A stretch of 64,000 nt of DNA, taken from the NCBI GenBank assembly GCA_000320605.2, contig KB445794.1, positions 1,848,475-1,912,474 on the forward strand. The letters run 5' to 3'. Origin of the DNA: Gelatoporia subvermispora B (taxonomy: Eukaryota > Basidiomycota > Agaricomycetes > Polyporales > Gelatoporiaceae). Shown in pieces: positions 23,101-34,300 of this stretch (the first letter of the stretch is position 1; each line of letters opens with the position of its first letter). The notes under the pieces were generated by a model. The model made no database searches. It had not been told where the DNA came from and saw only the letters and a program-made list of their open reading frames with translations. The translations under genes were made by a program, and so were the position numbers.

Positions 23101-23348
23101 TTCTCATACCTGTCCGAGCTCATGGTGCGTCGTCTGTGCCAACTGACCCTGACGCAATGTATTTGAACTTTCCTCCATCGTTGTAGGAGGCCTCCATTGC
23201 TGATATCTCATACCTATTCGAGGCGGGGGCACTTGTGGACTTTGAGATTGAGGAGCTCGTGAAACTTGTTCGAGCCCTCTTTGCTGACACGCCTCTGAGG
23301 ACAAATACCGTCAACAAGTTCTTACGTGGGCATCCGACTCCTCCATAG
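20120..23348 (+). CDS. ZW10 homologue, Dsl1/NRZ tethering complex subunit
   Basis: 924 aa from nine exons, all checked in frame: 20120-20281, 20341-20478, 20531-20782, 20834-20942, 20992-22574, 22630-22773, 22845-23006, 23062-23124 and 23187-23348. The N-terminal region is helical and matches ZW10, with RRVEILDYARTIVL at the family signature. C-terminal blocks WKYYVAVGAAADAAISRIL, PSFVVSYLPSWLKFSYLSEL and LFEAGALVDFEIEELVKLVR match the ZW10 C-terminal helical bundle. In animals ZW10 serves both the kinetochore RZZ complex and the ER NRZ tether; in yeast the counterpart is Dsl1. Between the two halves, residues about 460-555, lies an acidic segment with AWGFDDG, GWGFEDD, AWGWDDE and VWDDPWDE. 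The ATG at 20120 is preferred; an in-frame ATG exists at 20060. Confidence 0.9.
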
Positions 23349-23755
23349 ACCGTTTGACTTGTATGTATACCCAGTGCATCCCGATGCCGCACTCTTGGAC
23401 AAAGTAGCAATAGGATCTGGCACTATGTCCCAGATGGTGGCATTGCATACCTTCCCGGTCAGATGGACGTACATGCTGCGTATCTCCGTGAATTGCCTGC
23501 GATGACATTTTCGTGGTCATGATGCATCAATGACATTGTCCACCAACTGAACCAATGAAGAGAGTACTGTTGTCATGCTAAGCACTGGTCGAATTTCGAC
23601 CAGTGTCGAAAGGAATAACGCGAAAGAGACGCCCATATTTATTGACGCCAGTGCACGGGCCATCAAAATAAGCGCAAACAGCGCGATCACTCTCTCTTGA
23701 GTCCTCCAGGACAAAGGCAGCTTCGTTCTTGACTTCACCCTTGAATGCTCTGGCC
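23349..23755. other. Intergenic region ZW10 / CID gene
   Basis: 407 bp holding the ZW10 3' UTR and the promoter of the CID gene. Nothing else is recognised. Confidence 0.5.
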
Positions 23756-26505
23756 ATGGCGTCCGTCGAGGTGTGTCCATGCCATATTGACTTGATGCAT
23801 TGAAATAAACATCAAAATTCATTCACAGACGTTCGAATCCACTCTAAAGGAGGTCGTGAATGCCAAGCGTGTTTCCGCCTCGAAGATGAGCACATTGACA
23901 GATATCGCGTTGAAGTGTATGAAGGTGAGTCTTACACCTTGCATCGGCCCTTTTCAGTCTCTGAGCGCGTCACTTGACCTTTAAAAGGAGGATACGCACC
24001 TTGTGTCTATCCTATACCGCACGCACAAGACGCTGTCATCCACAGGCAAGATCAACAGCCTGTATGTCTTCGACGCTCTGGCACGCGCTGCACGACATCA
24101 AGTGAACAAGCAGGGCCTGTCTGCCGATGTCCCACCCGACCAGGGCAACTGTGCCACCTTTCTGATGAAGATGCAGGGTGTACTAGAGGGCTTGTTCAAG
24201 GATATGATATCGTCGCGGAAGCCTGAACCCAAGGTTCGTGTCATCCCTTTCCACTGACCCGTGATTATTTTCAGGTGTCTAGCATTTGAGGCCCCCTCGG
24301 CTAGCTTGTCATGTCTGCTCTGACTCCTGATCACGGCCTTCTGTCACACTGAGCCTTCGCTTTCGTGACGACCGTTGGTACATTGCCTCTCACTAGCAAG
24401 GCGACTAACATCAGGAATTTAACTCTCTTCTGCGGTCACATCAGTCGTCGCGTAAACGTCGCGACAACGTGATGAATACGCCTCAGAGCGGCGTCATTTA
24501 TGCACCGTGATCACATACTCGCGCTGAACCGCGGATTGTTGATGATCTTGCCGATTCCTGTCTCGACTTAGCCAATAGTATCCTGACATGTTTTCTCAAC
24601 TGTCGCTCCTTGCAGGAAAAGACCAAGAAAATACTGGATATCTGGGTCAAATCGAATACGTTTCCTTCCGCTGTTCTAGAACCCCTGTTCAAGCTGTTGA
24701 AGGAGGCGACGGGAAAAGGTGCTTATCTTTGCTATTCATGTTCGCTAAGTACACCTTCTATCTGCGTAATTCTAGTCATTTTCGGCAGTTTGACCGTGTG
24801 CGAAAGTGTGAGAATTTGAACTGAAATTCGATCTTGTCTGTATCAGAATCCGACAAAGTAGTCGCTGAGGTCACTACAGACCCGCGCAGCCAATCCACTC
24901 CCTCTACGACACCGCCACAGCCTCCACCTCCACCTCAACCTCCGGTGCTACCTGTTCAGACTGCCGCGCCAGTGAATAATGACGTGCAATCTACATTGCT
25001 TGCTTTACTGAGCCAAGCTGCAAATGCCGTTGCTGGCAGTTCGAACGGGTGAGTTCGTTAGAATCGTGTTTCGTTCTCTGTGCTTACGCGGACGCAGCCA
25101 AACAACACCAAGCATTGCCACAGCTGCCACAGCACTTCCTCAAGCTCAAGCTCTGAACGCCGGTCAGCTCGCGCTATTACAGCAGTTAGCGCAGACAGCC
25201 GGATCAGGGAATGCAGTCCCTACACAGCCCGTACCGGTACCATTACCCGTGTCATTAGCCTCATCCTCGTCAAATCCTGTTTCTGTAGTACCTCCAGTTG
25301 GGGGTCCTGCTCATCCGCCGCCATATCGAAATGATCAGTTCGGTCCCGCACGTAGAGATCCCGCGTATGACAGGAGTGCCGGCCCTGAAGGGGGCAGAAT
25401 TCCTGAACACCACGATGATCGTCGCGATTTCAGAGGCGGCTTCAGAGGCGGCTTCCGTGGCCGCGGTCGCGGTCGTGGTGGGTGGGACGACCGCGATCGG
25501 TTTAATGATCGAGGCAGAGATAGAGACTGGCACTCGCAACAACGTGGCAGAAACAGTCGCTCTCGAAGTCCCACTGGTAGATCGTACCCTGCTCGCAGAG
25601 ACGTAAAAGCCTACAGTCCTCCTCGACGACCCATCACAGCACAATTGCAGAGCGCTGCGCCTGCACCTGGAAAGGACGAGTTCGGGCGAGACCTCAGAGC
25701 GTCTTCTCCGGAAGGTGCAGAGCCCCAACCAAATGTCGATGTTATACGAGACAGTCGCTCCCCCTCTACCGCATTATCAGCCCTTTCCTCTACCGAACAT
25801 CTCGCTACTACCTCTCACGGCGGAGGTACACCCGGAGAACCATCAATCACTCAACCAGCTCCGATACCTGTCATCACATCCGCCTCGGAGACAACATCGG
25901 CACCTATCGCACCACCCGTGGGACTGGATACTTTTGATATGTCTAACTTCAATCCATCGACACCAGCGTCGTGGGTGGCGCTAGGAAACGCATGGGCGGT
26001 TACGAACGGATACATGCCCTCGGAACCAGAACTGATGCAATTCGCATTTACTGCTGGTCTCATGGGTCCCCTTCCTGTAACTAGTCAGTTTGGTACACAA
26101 CAAGCTGCACAATGGCCCGTGCAGGACCACAGTTGGGGGAACGCCCACCACGCCGGCCACGCGCCGCGCGGGGCTTGGAGAGGCAATGGCGGCTTCGCCA
26201 GCAGAGGCAGAGGGCGCGGTGCGAGTCACGGGTACGGCAAAGGCCGAGACGAGTTCGCGGACAGGGTCCCGTTCGAGCTGCAGGAGACAGACGCTATCAC
26301 ACTTGGAGGGGAAGACACCGGCGGCTATAGTAATATCGACTCACAGGCGAGCTGGCCCGGTGCCACGGAGGACGGCGGCGTCCCGGATCAGCCCCCAGGC
26401 GACGAAATTATGGGGGCAGAGGGGACGCCAGGGAATGTAGGGAAGATGCAGAGGGTAGGGGACAAATGGTTGTTTGTGAGAAAGGAAATGTCAGATACTA
26501 CATAG
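23756..26505 (+). CDS. RNA polymerase II CTD-interacting domain (CID) protein with RGG repeats
   Basis: 689 aa from exons 23756-23770, 23829-23924, 23988-24233, 24616-24718, 24847-25048 and 25098-26505 (in frame). Residues 1-150 form a CID/RPR domain: TFESTLKEVVNAKRVSASKM, then SLYVFDALARAARHQV, then EKTKKILDIWVKSNTFPS. CIDs bind the phosphorylated CTD of RNA polymerase II in SCAF4/8, Nrd1 and Pcf11. A poly-Pro segment and an Ala/Gln-rich region follow, then a compact RGG/RD block (FRGGFRGGFRGRGRGRGGW) and an RS-like stretch. A second Gly/Arg-rich patch lies near 26190. I see no RRM, so RNA contact is probably through RGG. Placement nearest SCAF8/Nrd1-type termination factors is inference. 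The third intron is 382 nt, by far the longest in its neighbourhood. Confidence 0.85.
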
Positions 26506-26562
26506 CACGGACTGGTCCCACGATTCCACTGTATCATCGCGAGATCCCGTTTCGTTACATCG

Positions 26563-27808
26563 TTACACCGGCTCTGCTTCATGTGCATGCTCTACTCCGG
26601 CTAGTTCATAGCTATATTCACCTCGCCTTCGATATGATGACTGGTCATTTCCGTACACAATTCTTGCACGTGCACTTGTCGGTGCCGGGTCAGTGAAAGG
26701 ATTTGGCCAATAGATGAGATAACAAATCGTAGCCGTGACCAATCCGAGGCCGGCGCCGACGATCACATCTTCTTTGTGGTGCCTCTAGCGCACGTTCCCG
26801 GAGTCAATGTAATGTGAGAAGCTTCGCAGGTAGAAGGCGTGTAGAGTACGCACGTAGTCTTCAACTCGAGAGACAGCGACCCACGTGGCGAAGACCAACG
26901 GGGTAAGTGAAATCGACAGTCTAGCTAGGCGGCTGGCTAGGAATGACCGTCCTGGCGCAGCTTGAGAGATACGCCAAGCTCCGAGCATTCCTGCAATCCA
27001 GAGCGACAGGAAGGCCATCCCTGACCATGCGGTCGAAGAATGACCTGAAGGAAATGAGCGTCTGCCATCCATGACAGTCTCAAGTTTACTACGTGTAGTC
27101 ACTGTCAGCGTGATACTTTGAATACCGTTTATCAAACACTTGCCCGGTACAAGCTTTCAGTGATTTGTCCCATTTGCAGCGGTCCAGAAAGTCAGGCCGC
27201 AGACGGCCTAATCCTCTCTATCAGGCAGGTCCATAACATAGGGCCTAGTCATACATACCGACACGGTTCTTCAAGAACTCGGTGATGAGCTCGGTAAAAG
27301 CCCTACAGTACGTAGGTAGGTGGACAGTTCAGTGGAGGAGTTGTATGATTCTGATATTACTGACCTACCAGCCCAAAGGGCAAGGGCGCCGTGGTGAACT
27401 TCTAACATTGACCTTCTCAGGCTACCGATGATAGTGATGATAGCAAGAGGGACTATGAGAGCAATCATCCAGTTGAGATCACCGCTGATTCTGTAAAGTA
27501 AGTTCAATAGGAATGACTCGAGTCCCGTTTGATCGAATGACTACGTACTGATTTGATCTACGCTTGTGATCAATGAGTGGGTCATTTCTGTCAAAGTCCC
27601 GCTCAAAAGGAGGCAAGTGTTTGATAAACCCAGCAATGATCCATGCGATACAGCACGCGACCCTGAACATAAACGTCGATGAAGGCTTGATTTACGAGCA
27701 TGAGGCTGCCCACCAATCGACAAGATATGATCTATCAAACCAATCAAAGCAGTCATCTCCGAAGAAATGTTTGATCCATGTGGAGGCACGATTGAGGTAT
27801 GTTGCCAT
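26563..27808 (-). CDS. PAP2-family lipid phosphate phosphatase (Dpp1/Lpp1-like)
   Basis: 299 aa integral membrane enzyme that dephosphorylates phosphatidate, diacylglycerol pyrophosphate or related lipids. Exons on the minus strand are 27714-27808, 27549-27662, 27365-27490, 27259-27302, 27144-27207, 26854-27088 and 26563-26784. All three catalytic motifs are present: KNRVGRLRP (KxxxxxxRP), FPSGHSS (PSGH) and SRVEDYRHHKED (SRxxxxxHxxxD). Hydrophobic helices include VACCIAWIIAGFI, ALIVPLAIITIIG and GMAFLSLWIAGMLG. The fifth intron (27089-27143) must start with GC (GCAAGT) to keep the frame. The first intron is best read as 51 nt from GTGGGC, which gives VDWVACCIAWIIAGF. Its 3' end is only 57 bp from that of the CID gene, so the two transcripts probably overlap. 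Confidence 0.92.
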
Positions 27809-28382
27809 TGAGATTCCAGCTGAACGGTATTAGCTCTCGCTGGATGTGGATCAATTACTACACTACCCCACTTGCCAATCTGCTCTGGTGATATACTAGA
27901 ATAGACCCGTTTGATATTCTGACGACCGAAAGAGATGTTCAGTCTGTACCCACTGAACCCTCCCCAGAAAGTTCAGTGCAGTGGCGGTTGTCCTTTCATG
28001 CCGTAGAACACGTTGTCCGGAACATGTTGGCATTCGTAACATTAATTATGTTGTATACATCACATACCAAACGTCAGCGAGAAGAGCTGAAGACCACCAA
28101 CCCTAGTCTAGCAGCAGATGAATCTGTCGATGGTCCTTACGAACACAGGGAGAGCCGCTCGCTGAGAACTTTGAGTCTGCATGATGCGCGGTGACGAAGA
28201 CCACGTCGAGCTCGCGTGCCCACTCGGCAGGCTCCGGCATCAGGCCGTGACTATCACGCGTGACTGATCGTGAGCGTGACTAATCATTGATGCGACGCGC
28301 GCCACTGCGCGATCGTGTAAGGCAGCGCGACTCGCTTGCGCCTTACACATTCCCCTCCATCCTCTTCCCTTCCTTTGCCGCG
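27809..28382. promoter_or_regulatory. Divergent promoter region PAP2 / DNMT5
   Basis: 574 bp. The DNMT5 side holds three copies of CGTGACT (28246-28252, 28259-28265, 28275-28281) and one ACGCGT at 28256-28261, within a GC-rich stretch 100-140 bp upstream of the start. A 72-codon plus-strand frame at 27976-28194 has no family features and is not called. Confidence 0.5.
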
Positions 28383-31300
28383 ATGGCAAAGACTGCAAAA
28401 GCGTCTGGCTCGAGAAAGAGCCAGAAACCTATCACATCATTCTTCAAGAAGGATAAAGAAAGCACTAAGACGGAAGAGAACGCACCCGAAGTCGCGAACG
28501 AAGAGGAGGATGTGTCTGAGGTCGAGATGGACAACACGGAGGCTACAGCAGGAGCAGCTCCAGAGTCTTCGAGCTTGCCGCCAATACACGATATCCCCGC
28601 TATGTTCTCGGACTTCATTTCGCGCATACCAGAGATCAAGTCTGTCGCCGAGCGGCTGCAAGGCAGGAAGATGCGCGTCGCGACCATGTGTTCCGGTACC
28701 GAGTCACCTCTACTCGCCCTTGGTCTAATACGAAGAGCGATTCGGGAGCACTATGGGATCGACTTCGAAGTTGAGCACGTGTTCTCATGCGAGATCGAGC
28801 CGTTCAAACAGGCCTACATCGAGCGTAATTTCCAGCCTCCGCTTCTCTTCCGTGATGTCTGCGAGTTGGGCGACGGCTATGCGTACGTTACGCGTTTGTT
28901 ACATCTTCACGCGCTGATCAGTCGTTAGGACTACTGCTTATGGTGCTCTCGAACCGGTCCCCGGAGATGTCGACATGTTGATCGCCGGAACGTCTTGCGT
29001 TGACTATTCCAACCTGAACAATCAGAAGCAGGACATTGATGGGAACGGAGAGTCTGGTCGCACTTTCCGAGGGATGATGTCTTGGGTGCAGAAACACAGG
29101 CCGCCACTCGTCATTCTGGAGAATGTCTGCAGTGCGCCTTGGGAGAAGGTGGTCGAGTACTTCGAAAATATCAAGTATTCTGCAGCCTCGTGTCGTGTCG
29201 ACACGAAGAACTACTATATCCCCCATACACGGACGCGCGGATATCTGCTGGCAGTCAATCAAGGACACTCGAAGATCCCAGAGCAGTGGGTGCACAAGAT
29301 CAAGGAGTACAAGCGACCTGCATCGGCGACCTTAGACGCGTTCCTCCTCCCATCTGACGACCCTCGCATTCACCAAGCACGGCAGAAGCTTGTATCGGAG
29401 AGCTACAATGCCGTCGATCGCAGGACTGGACGTACAGATTGGGGCCGTTGCGAGAGTCGTCATCAACGTGCTCGCCTAGAAGAGGAACTTGGGCTGAAGC
29501 GGCCCTTGACGAGTTGGGAAGAAGGTAGTATCTCAGTGAAAACCTATAGATAGCTCGTGGCTAAACGTGCTTCAGGTGGCTTCTGCAAGATGCCTGACTT
29601 CGCATGGAACGATTGGGGAATCGGTCAGGTCGAGCGAGTCTGGGATCTTATGGACATCAGTTTCCTTCGTTCAGCGAAGAAGGGCGTCGATCCCTCGTAC
29701 AAAACGTGAGTTGTACTGTGCTATTCGATGATTATAATAGTAAATGTTTTCGCAGCCAAGTGTGGAACTTGTCGCAAAATGTGGATCGTACAATCGGCTC
29801 GGGGAAGGCTGGTATCTGCCCTTGCCTCACGCCTTCCATGATCCCCTACATCACGAATCGCGGCGGACCTATGGTCGGACTTGAGGCGCTATCTATGCAA
29901 GGTCTACCCGTCGACGAACTCCTCTTGACGCGCGAAACAGAGGACAATTTGGCTGATCTCGCTGGGAACGCGATGTCAACCACCGTTGTCGGTGCTTGCA
30001 TGTTGGCCGCTCTTATCCTCGGAAAAAATCTCCTGAAGAAGGGCGACAACCAGGCGACCTACGAGGAGATAAACAAACGGAACGGTGTACATGCAGACTC
30101 GAGCGACTCCGACGAAGTCATGGAAGTTGACAAGCCTTCTGACAGTGTTCCTCTTGTAGAGGAGCGCATCAAAGGCGAGGAACAACTCGTTGAGCGGCCA
30201 CTGGATCTGGCGTCGACGTCTTCGGCTGAATTGGCAGAGCTACTCCGCAAGGCCGAGAAAAGTGCGCGTCTCTGCGACTGTGAAGGCCGCAAGGACGTGA
30301 CGGACCGGCAGCTCAATCGTTGCAAGGACTGCGGTTCGTCGTCCTGTGTCAAGTGCGGTGGTCGTCCAGAGCACAATCTGGAGCCCATTGACGTAGTTGC
30401 CAACCCGCGCCTCTCTCCCTCCACTTTCGCCCGCGAGCTCAAGTCGACCTTGCCGATGTCGCTATCTCTTCCCAATGTCTCACAGAACCTGCTGGATCAA
30501 TGCAAGGACTCTGCGGGTGTCTCGATACCAGAGAAGCGTTGGACGACTTGGTGCAAGGCGGTCTTGCGTGCCGCTGAGCAGGAGCTGCATTTCGTCGAGC
30601 CTAAACGGCAAGAGATTTGGGCCGCCACATATCAATCGTCATCCGCCTATCTTGAGCTGCAGCTGCATCCTCAGCAGCCAGAGTGGCGATTCTTCGTGAA
30701 ACCGGAGGAGAAGGAGCCAGCAAACTCGGAGCTTCGGAGGCTGCTCGAGTTACCTGTTGGTCGCTTCGTTTGCAAGAAAGGCATATTGGAGGGCCGATGG
30801 GAATTTGCGCTTCCGCACACTACCTCGATCACAATCACGATCGAGGGTAGCGAACTGGTGCCTGCATGGGAGGCGCGGCTCGGTCTACAGGGAGACGCGT
30901 TCAAAGAGAAGATGCTCCATTCCAAACTCGACATTACCGTCCCCTCAGAACAGGTTGCCCTACTGGAGCGTGACATTTCCGGAACCTACCGGCTCTTGGA
31001 GAAGTGCGGCACAGCCAACTCCGCACTACACAAGAAAGAGGCCACCAAGGCGGACGCTGACTTGCCGCCGTTGTTCATGCTGTTGGACCCTACTCGATGT
31101 GGGGATCCGTCGGACGACTGCTTCACTTTCTCCATTAGCAAGCGACGTTACGAGTACGGCGAAACTCGGCCAGTTGTCTGTCAGCTGGAATCGAAGTGGA
31201 GGCAGTCAGATATCGAAGGCACACAGATGGTGACCTGTCGTGTACCCTACAGATGGGTGAGCGCATCTGGCGTGCGATTGACTGTAAGTGGTGTCGCATC

Positions 31301-34300
31301 CATCCAAGAATCGACCATTGACTATATGAGGAACAGCCCGCGACGGGTCACAATGCGAACTTCGCCGTGCCGGGAGACATTCTCCAAATCAACGTCTCCG
31401 AGCAAGCTTGCAACAGCGCCAATGCCCTTCTCGTCTGCCGCGTTCCTCTTCACGACAAGGCTGGGCCTGAATGGCCTCGTGGCGCTTGGAAGGAAGTGGA
31501 CCGGGTCCATGAGCGTGTGACGTTCAAGGCGTTGGCATGGCTGGTGGAGCGCATCCGCAACGTCGATGACCATTTCAGAGAATGGCAAGATGCGGGCGTC
31601 TTCGGCGACCATGCAAGGTGCGAACGCTGCGCGCCATCCCCTCCTGCCCTCCGCTGGGTCAAAGGCGAGAAGAACAAGATCAAGGCCCTCGAGGATCCCG
31701 TCGAAGCCGGAGAGTACGAGCGCAGACTCAAGCGCCGCCCGACACCATTCGTCACTCAACTGAAGCTGCAGGATGACGGGGTCGGCATCGTTCGCATTGG
31801 TGCCAATATCGGTTCCTTGATGCATCGTGCCATGTCTCGGTTACCGACGACAGGGAGGACAGAGAAGATCTCCTTGTCATGGCGGCTTGACACGGATTTC
31901 AACCCGATCGCGAAGCTTTCGCTGCAGAAACTGAAGCTCTTGAGCAATAGGCACGACGAAGAGCACAATCAGCCGCCCAGCTTCAAAATTCCTCTGCGAC
32001 ACGAACAACTCCGTTCGCTGACCTGGATGTTGGCACGAGAGGCCAAGGACGCGGAGCCGTTCATTGAGGAGGAAATCTCAGAAGCCATCCTGGAACCCCT
32101 GGGTTGGAGAGCTGAGGGACGTGCTCAACGCCCCGTTCATGTTCGTGGTGGCGTTCTCGCTGACGAGGTCGGATACGGAAAGACCGCCATCACCCTCGGC
32201 CTCATTGACTGTGCGTCTAAGAGCGTCAGCAAGGAGTTCGCGAAGCTGGAGGACATGAAGGGCAAGATTCCTGTGAAGGCCACCCTCGCTATCGTACCTC
32301 CGCATCTCACGAAGCAGTGGCACTCCGAGGTCAAAAAATTCACTGGCAAGCGCTTCAAGGTCGTCGAGATCTCCACCGCGAGCAACCTCAACTCGTTGAC
32401 CATTGAGGAGGTCCAGGAAGCCGACATCGTCATCGTCGCGTCGAACCTCTTCCACAGCAGCGTGTATCTGGCGAACCTCGAGGCTTTTGCCGGCGCAGGC
32501 AGTCTACCGTCACAAGACGGCAGATATTTCAACGCCCGCCTTGAGACCGTCCTGGCCTCCTTGGGCGAACAGGTCGACCGATTGCGGGAAGAGGGTGCTG
32601 CCGCGGTTATGGAGGCTATCAAAGAGGGTAGGAAGAAAGGTATGTGAGAGTGGTTACGGTTTCAAAAATTGCAACTGATCTTTGATTCCTTCAGACGACG
32701 AGGCGAACTTGTTCATCGCGACCAAGCGCCTGAAGGGCAAGACATATCGGGAGGCTGCTGAGGTCGTGGAGAACAACAAGACTACCCCTGCTGAGGTCGA
32801 GGAGGTTCCGCAACCACAGGCACGCCGAAAGCTGATCGCGGAAGTGGTCATCCCTATGCGCAAGCGCAAGGAACCCGAAGTCGTGGATATCATCGCGTCG
32901 TCATCAGCTGCAGAGACAAGCGAAGTAGGCGAGGACTCGGATGTTCCCCAAAGGCGTCTTCGTCGCCTCGTCAAGAAGAAATTGACGATCGTGGATGATG
33001 ATTCGGAGGGTGACCAGTCAGGCGCCGCCAGTGACGTTCCCGCGAAACGTCCAACCAAGAAGGTCACCTATGCCAAGCGGAAGCAGCAGCAGCAGGACTC
33101 TGACTTCGAGATGTCCGAGGCGGAGAAGTCATCCGATGACCACTTTTCAGATGCAGTGTCGTCGGATGACGGGCCGTCTGTCAAGAAAAAGGGTAAAGCC
33201 AAAGTTGCCCCCAAACCGAAGGCAAAGGCACCTGCTAGGCCGAACAAGAGAGCGGCCACGACCTCGGCATCGGAGAGCGACGGTATGGATGTCGACGCGC
33301 CTGTCACGACCAACGGTAAAGGCAAGGGCAAGAAGACGTCGGCGAAGCGCAAGTCTGAATCCGAGGACGACGGCCGGCCGGCAAAGAAGCAGAAGCGGAG
33401 GGAAGACACCGACCCTTGGAAGCTCGGATCACACGCCGTGAAAAAAGATTGGACGCAGATGAAGGCTCCTCCGCTCGAGATGTTCCACTTTTCGCGGAAG
33501 GTCGTCGACGAATATACCTATCTCGACGGCAAAATTCTGGCCATGGTCACGAACGTTACGGCAGAACGGCATTGGGTTCTCTCCGGGACGCCCCCCGTGC
33601 ATGACTTCGCCGCCTTGAAGACAATCTCTGCCTTCCTGAACCTCCATCTTGGTGTAGATGATGATGGTGAAAATCAGGCTATCGTCAAGAAACGTCGTCG
33701 TGAGCAAACTGGTAAGTGCTATTCTTTACTGCTGGTACAATCGCTCATTTCGCTCTTGCAATAGCATCGGAGAAGTTCCACTCTTTCCGCGAGACGCACA
33801 GTCTCGAGTGGCATGCCCACAGGCATAATCTTGGTCAGACTTTCCTGGACACCTTCGTCCGTCAGGTATGTACATGTATCACACTGAGAAGCAACGGCAG
33901 CCTGATACTCAGAATCCAGAACATCGCTGAAATCGACGAGATTCCCTCAAGTCAGTCGATTGAGAAAGTTGTCCTCCCGGCTGCTGAGCGGGCGATCTAC
34001 TTGGAGCTCGAACACCATCTCCGCGCTCTTGACATGACAGTTAAGCGCGGGAAGAAGAGTGAGAGCGACCGGGAGAAGAGATTGGCGAAATCGCTCGGTG
34101 AGAGCAGGTGAGTACTTTAGACATACCGAGTTCTCACCCTGATCGTTCGGTCTAGTTCTGCTGAGGAGGCTCTGCTCAAGCGATGCTCTCATTTCGACCT
34201 CGACATCACTGAGGAAGAAAATGCCATGAAGGCTTGCGAGGTCATCGTCAAGGACCGTACAGAGCAGCTGGAGGACTGCAAGAGCAATCTCCTCCGAGAG

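Noticed and set aside
24469..24527. Calling a C/D-box snoRNA as a feature
   Set aside because: C and D boxes are present, but the terminal stem is weak and no rRNA guide was recognised, so it is kept only as a low-interest finding.
27663..27695. 33-nt first intron in the PAP2 gene (GTAAAT donor)
   Set aside because: Too short for a fungal intron. It adds four residues to the first helix; the GTGGGC donor 18 nt earlier gives a 51-nt intron and a normal alignment.
28256..28261. Single ACGCGT sites (DNMT5, PSO2, RPS4 and RPT4 promoters) as MCB elements on their own
   Set aside because: ACGCGT occurs across the window, including in coding sequence, at about chance frequency. Only the triple cluster at RFC3 was called.
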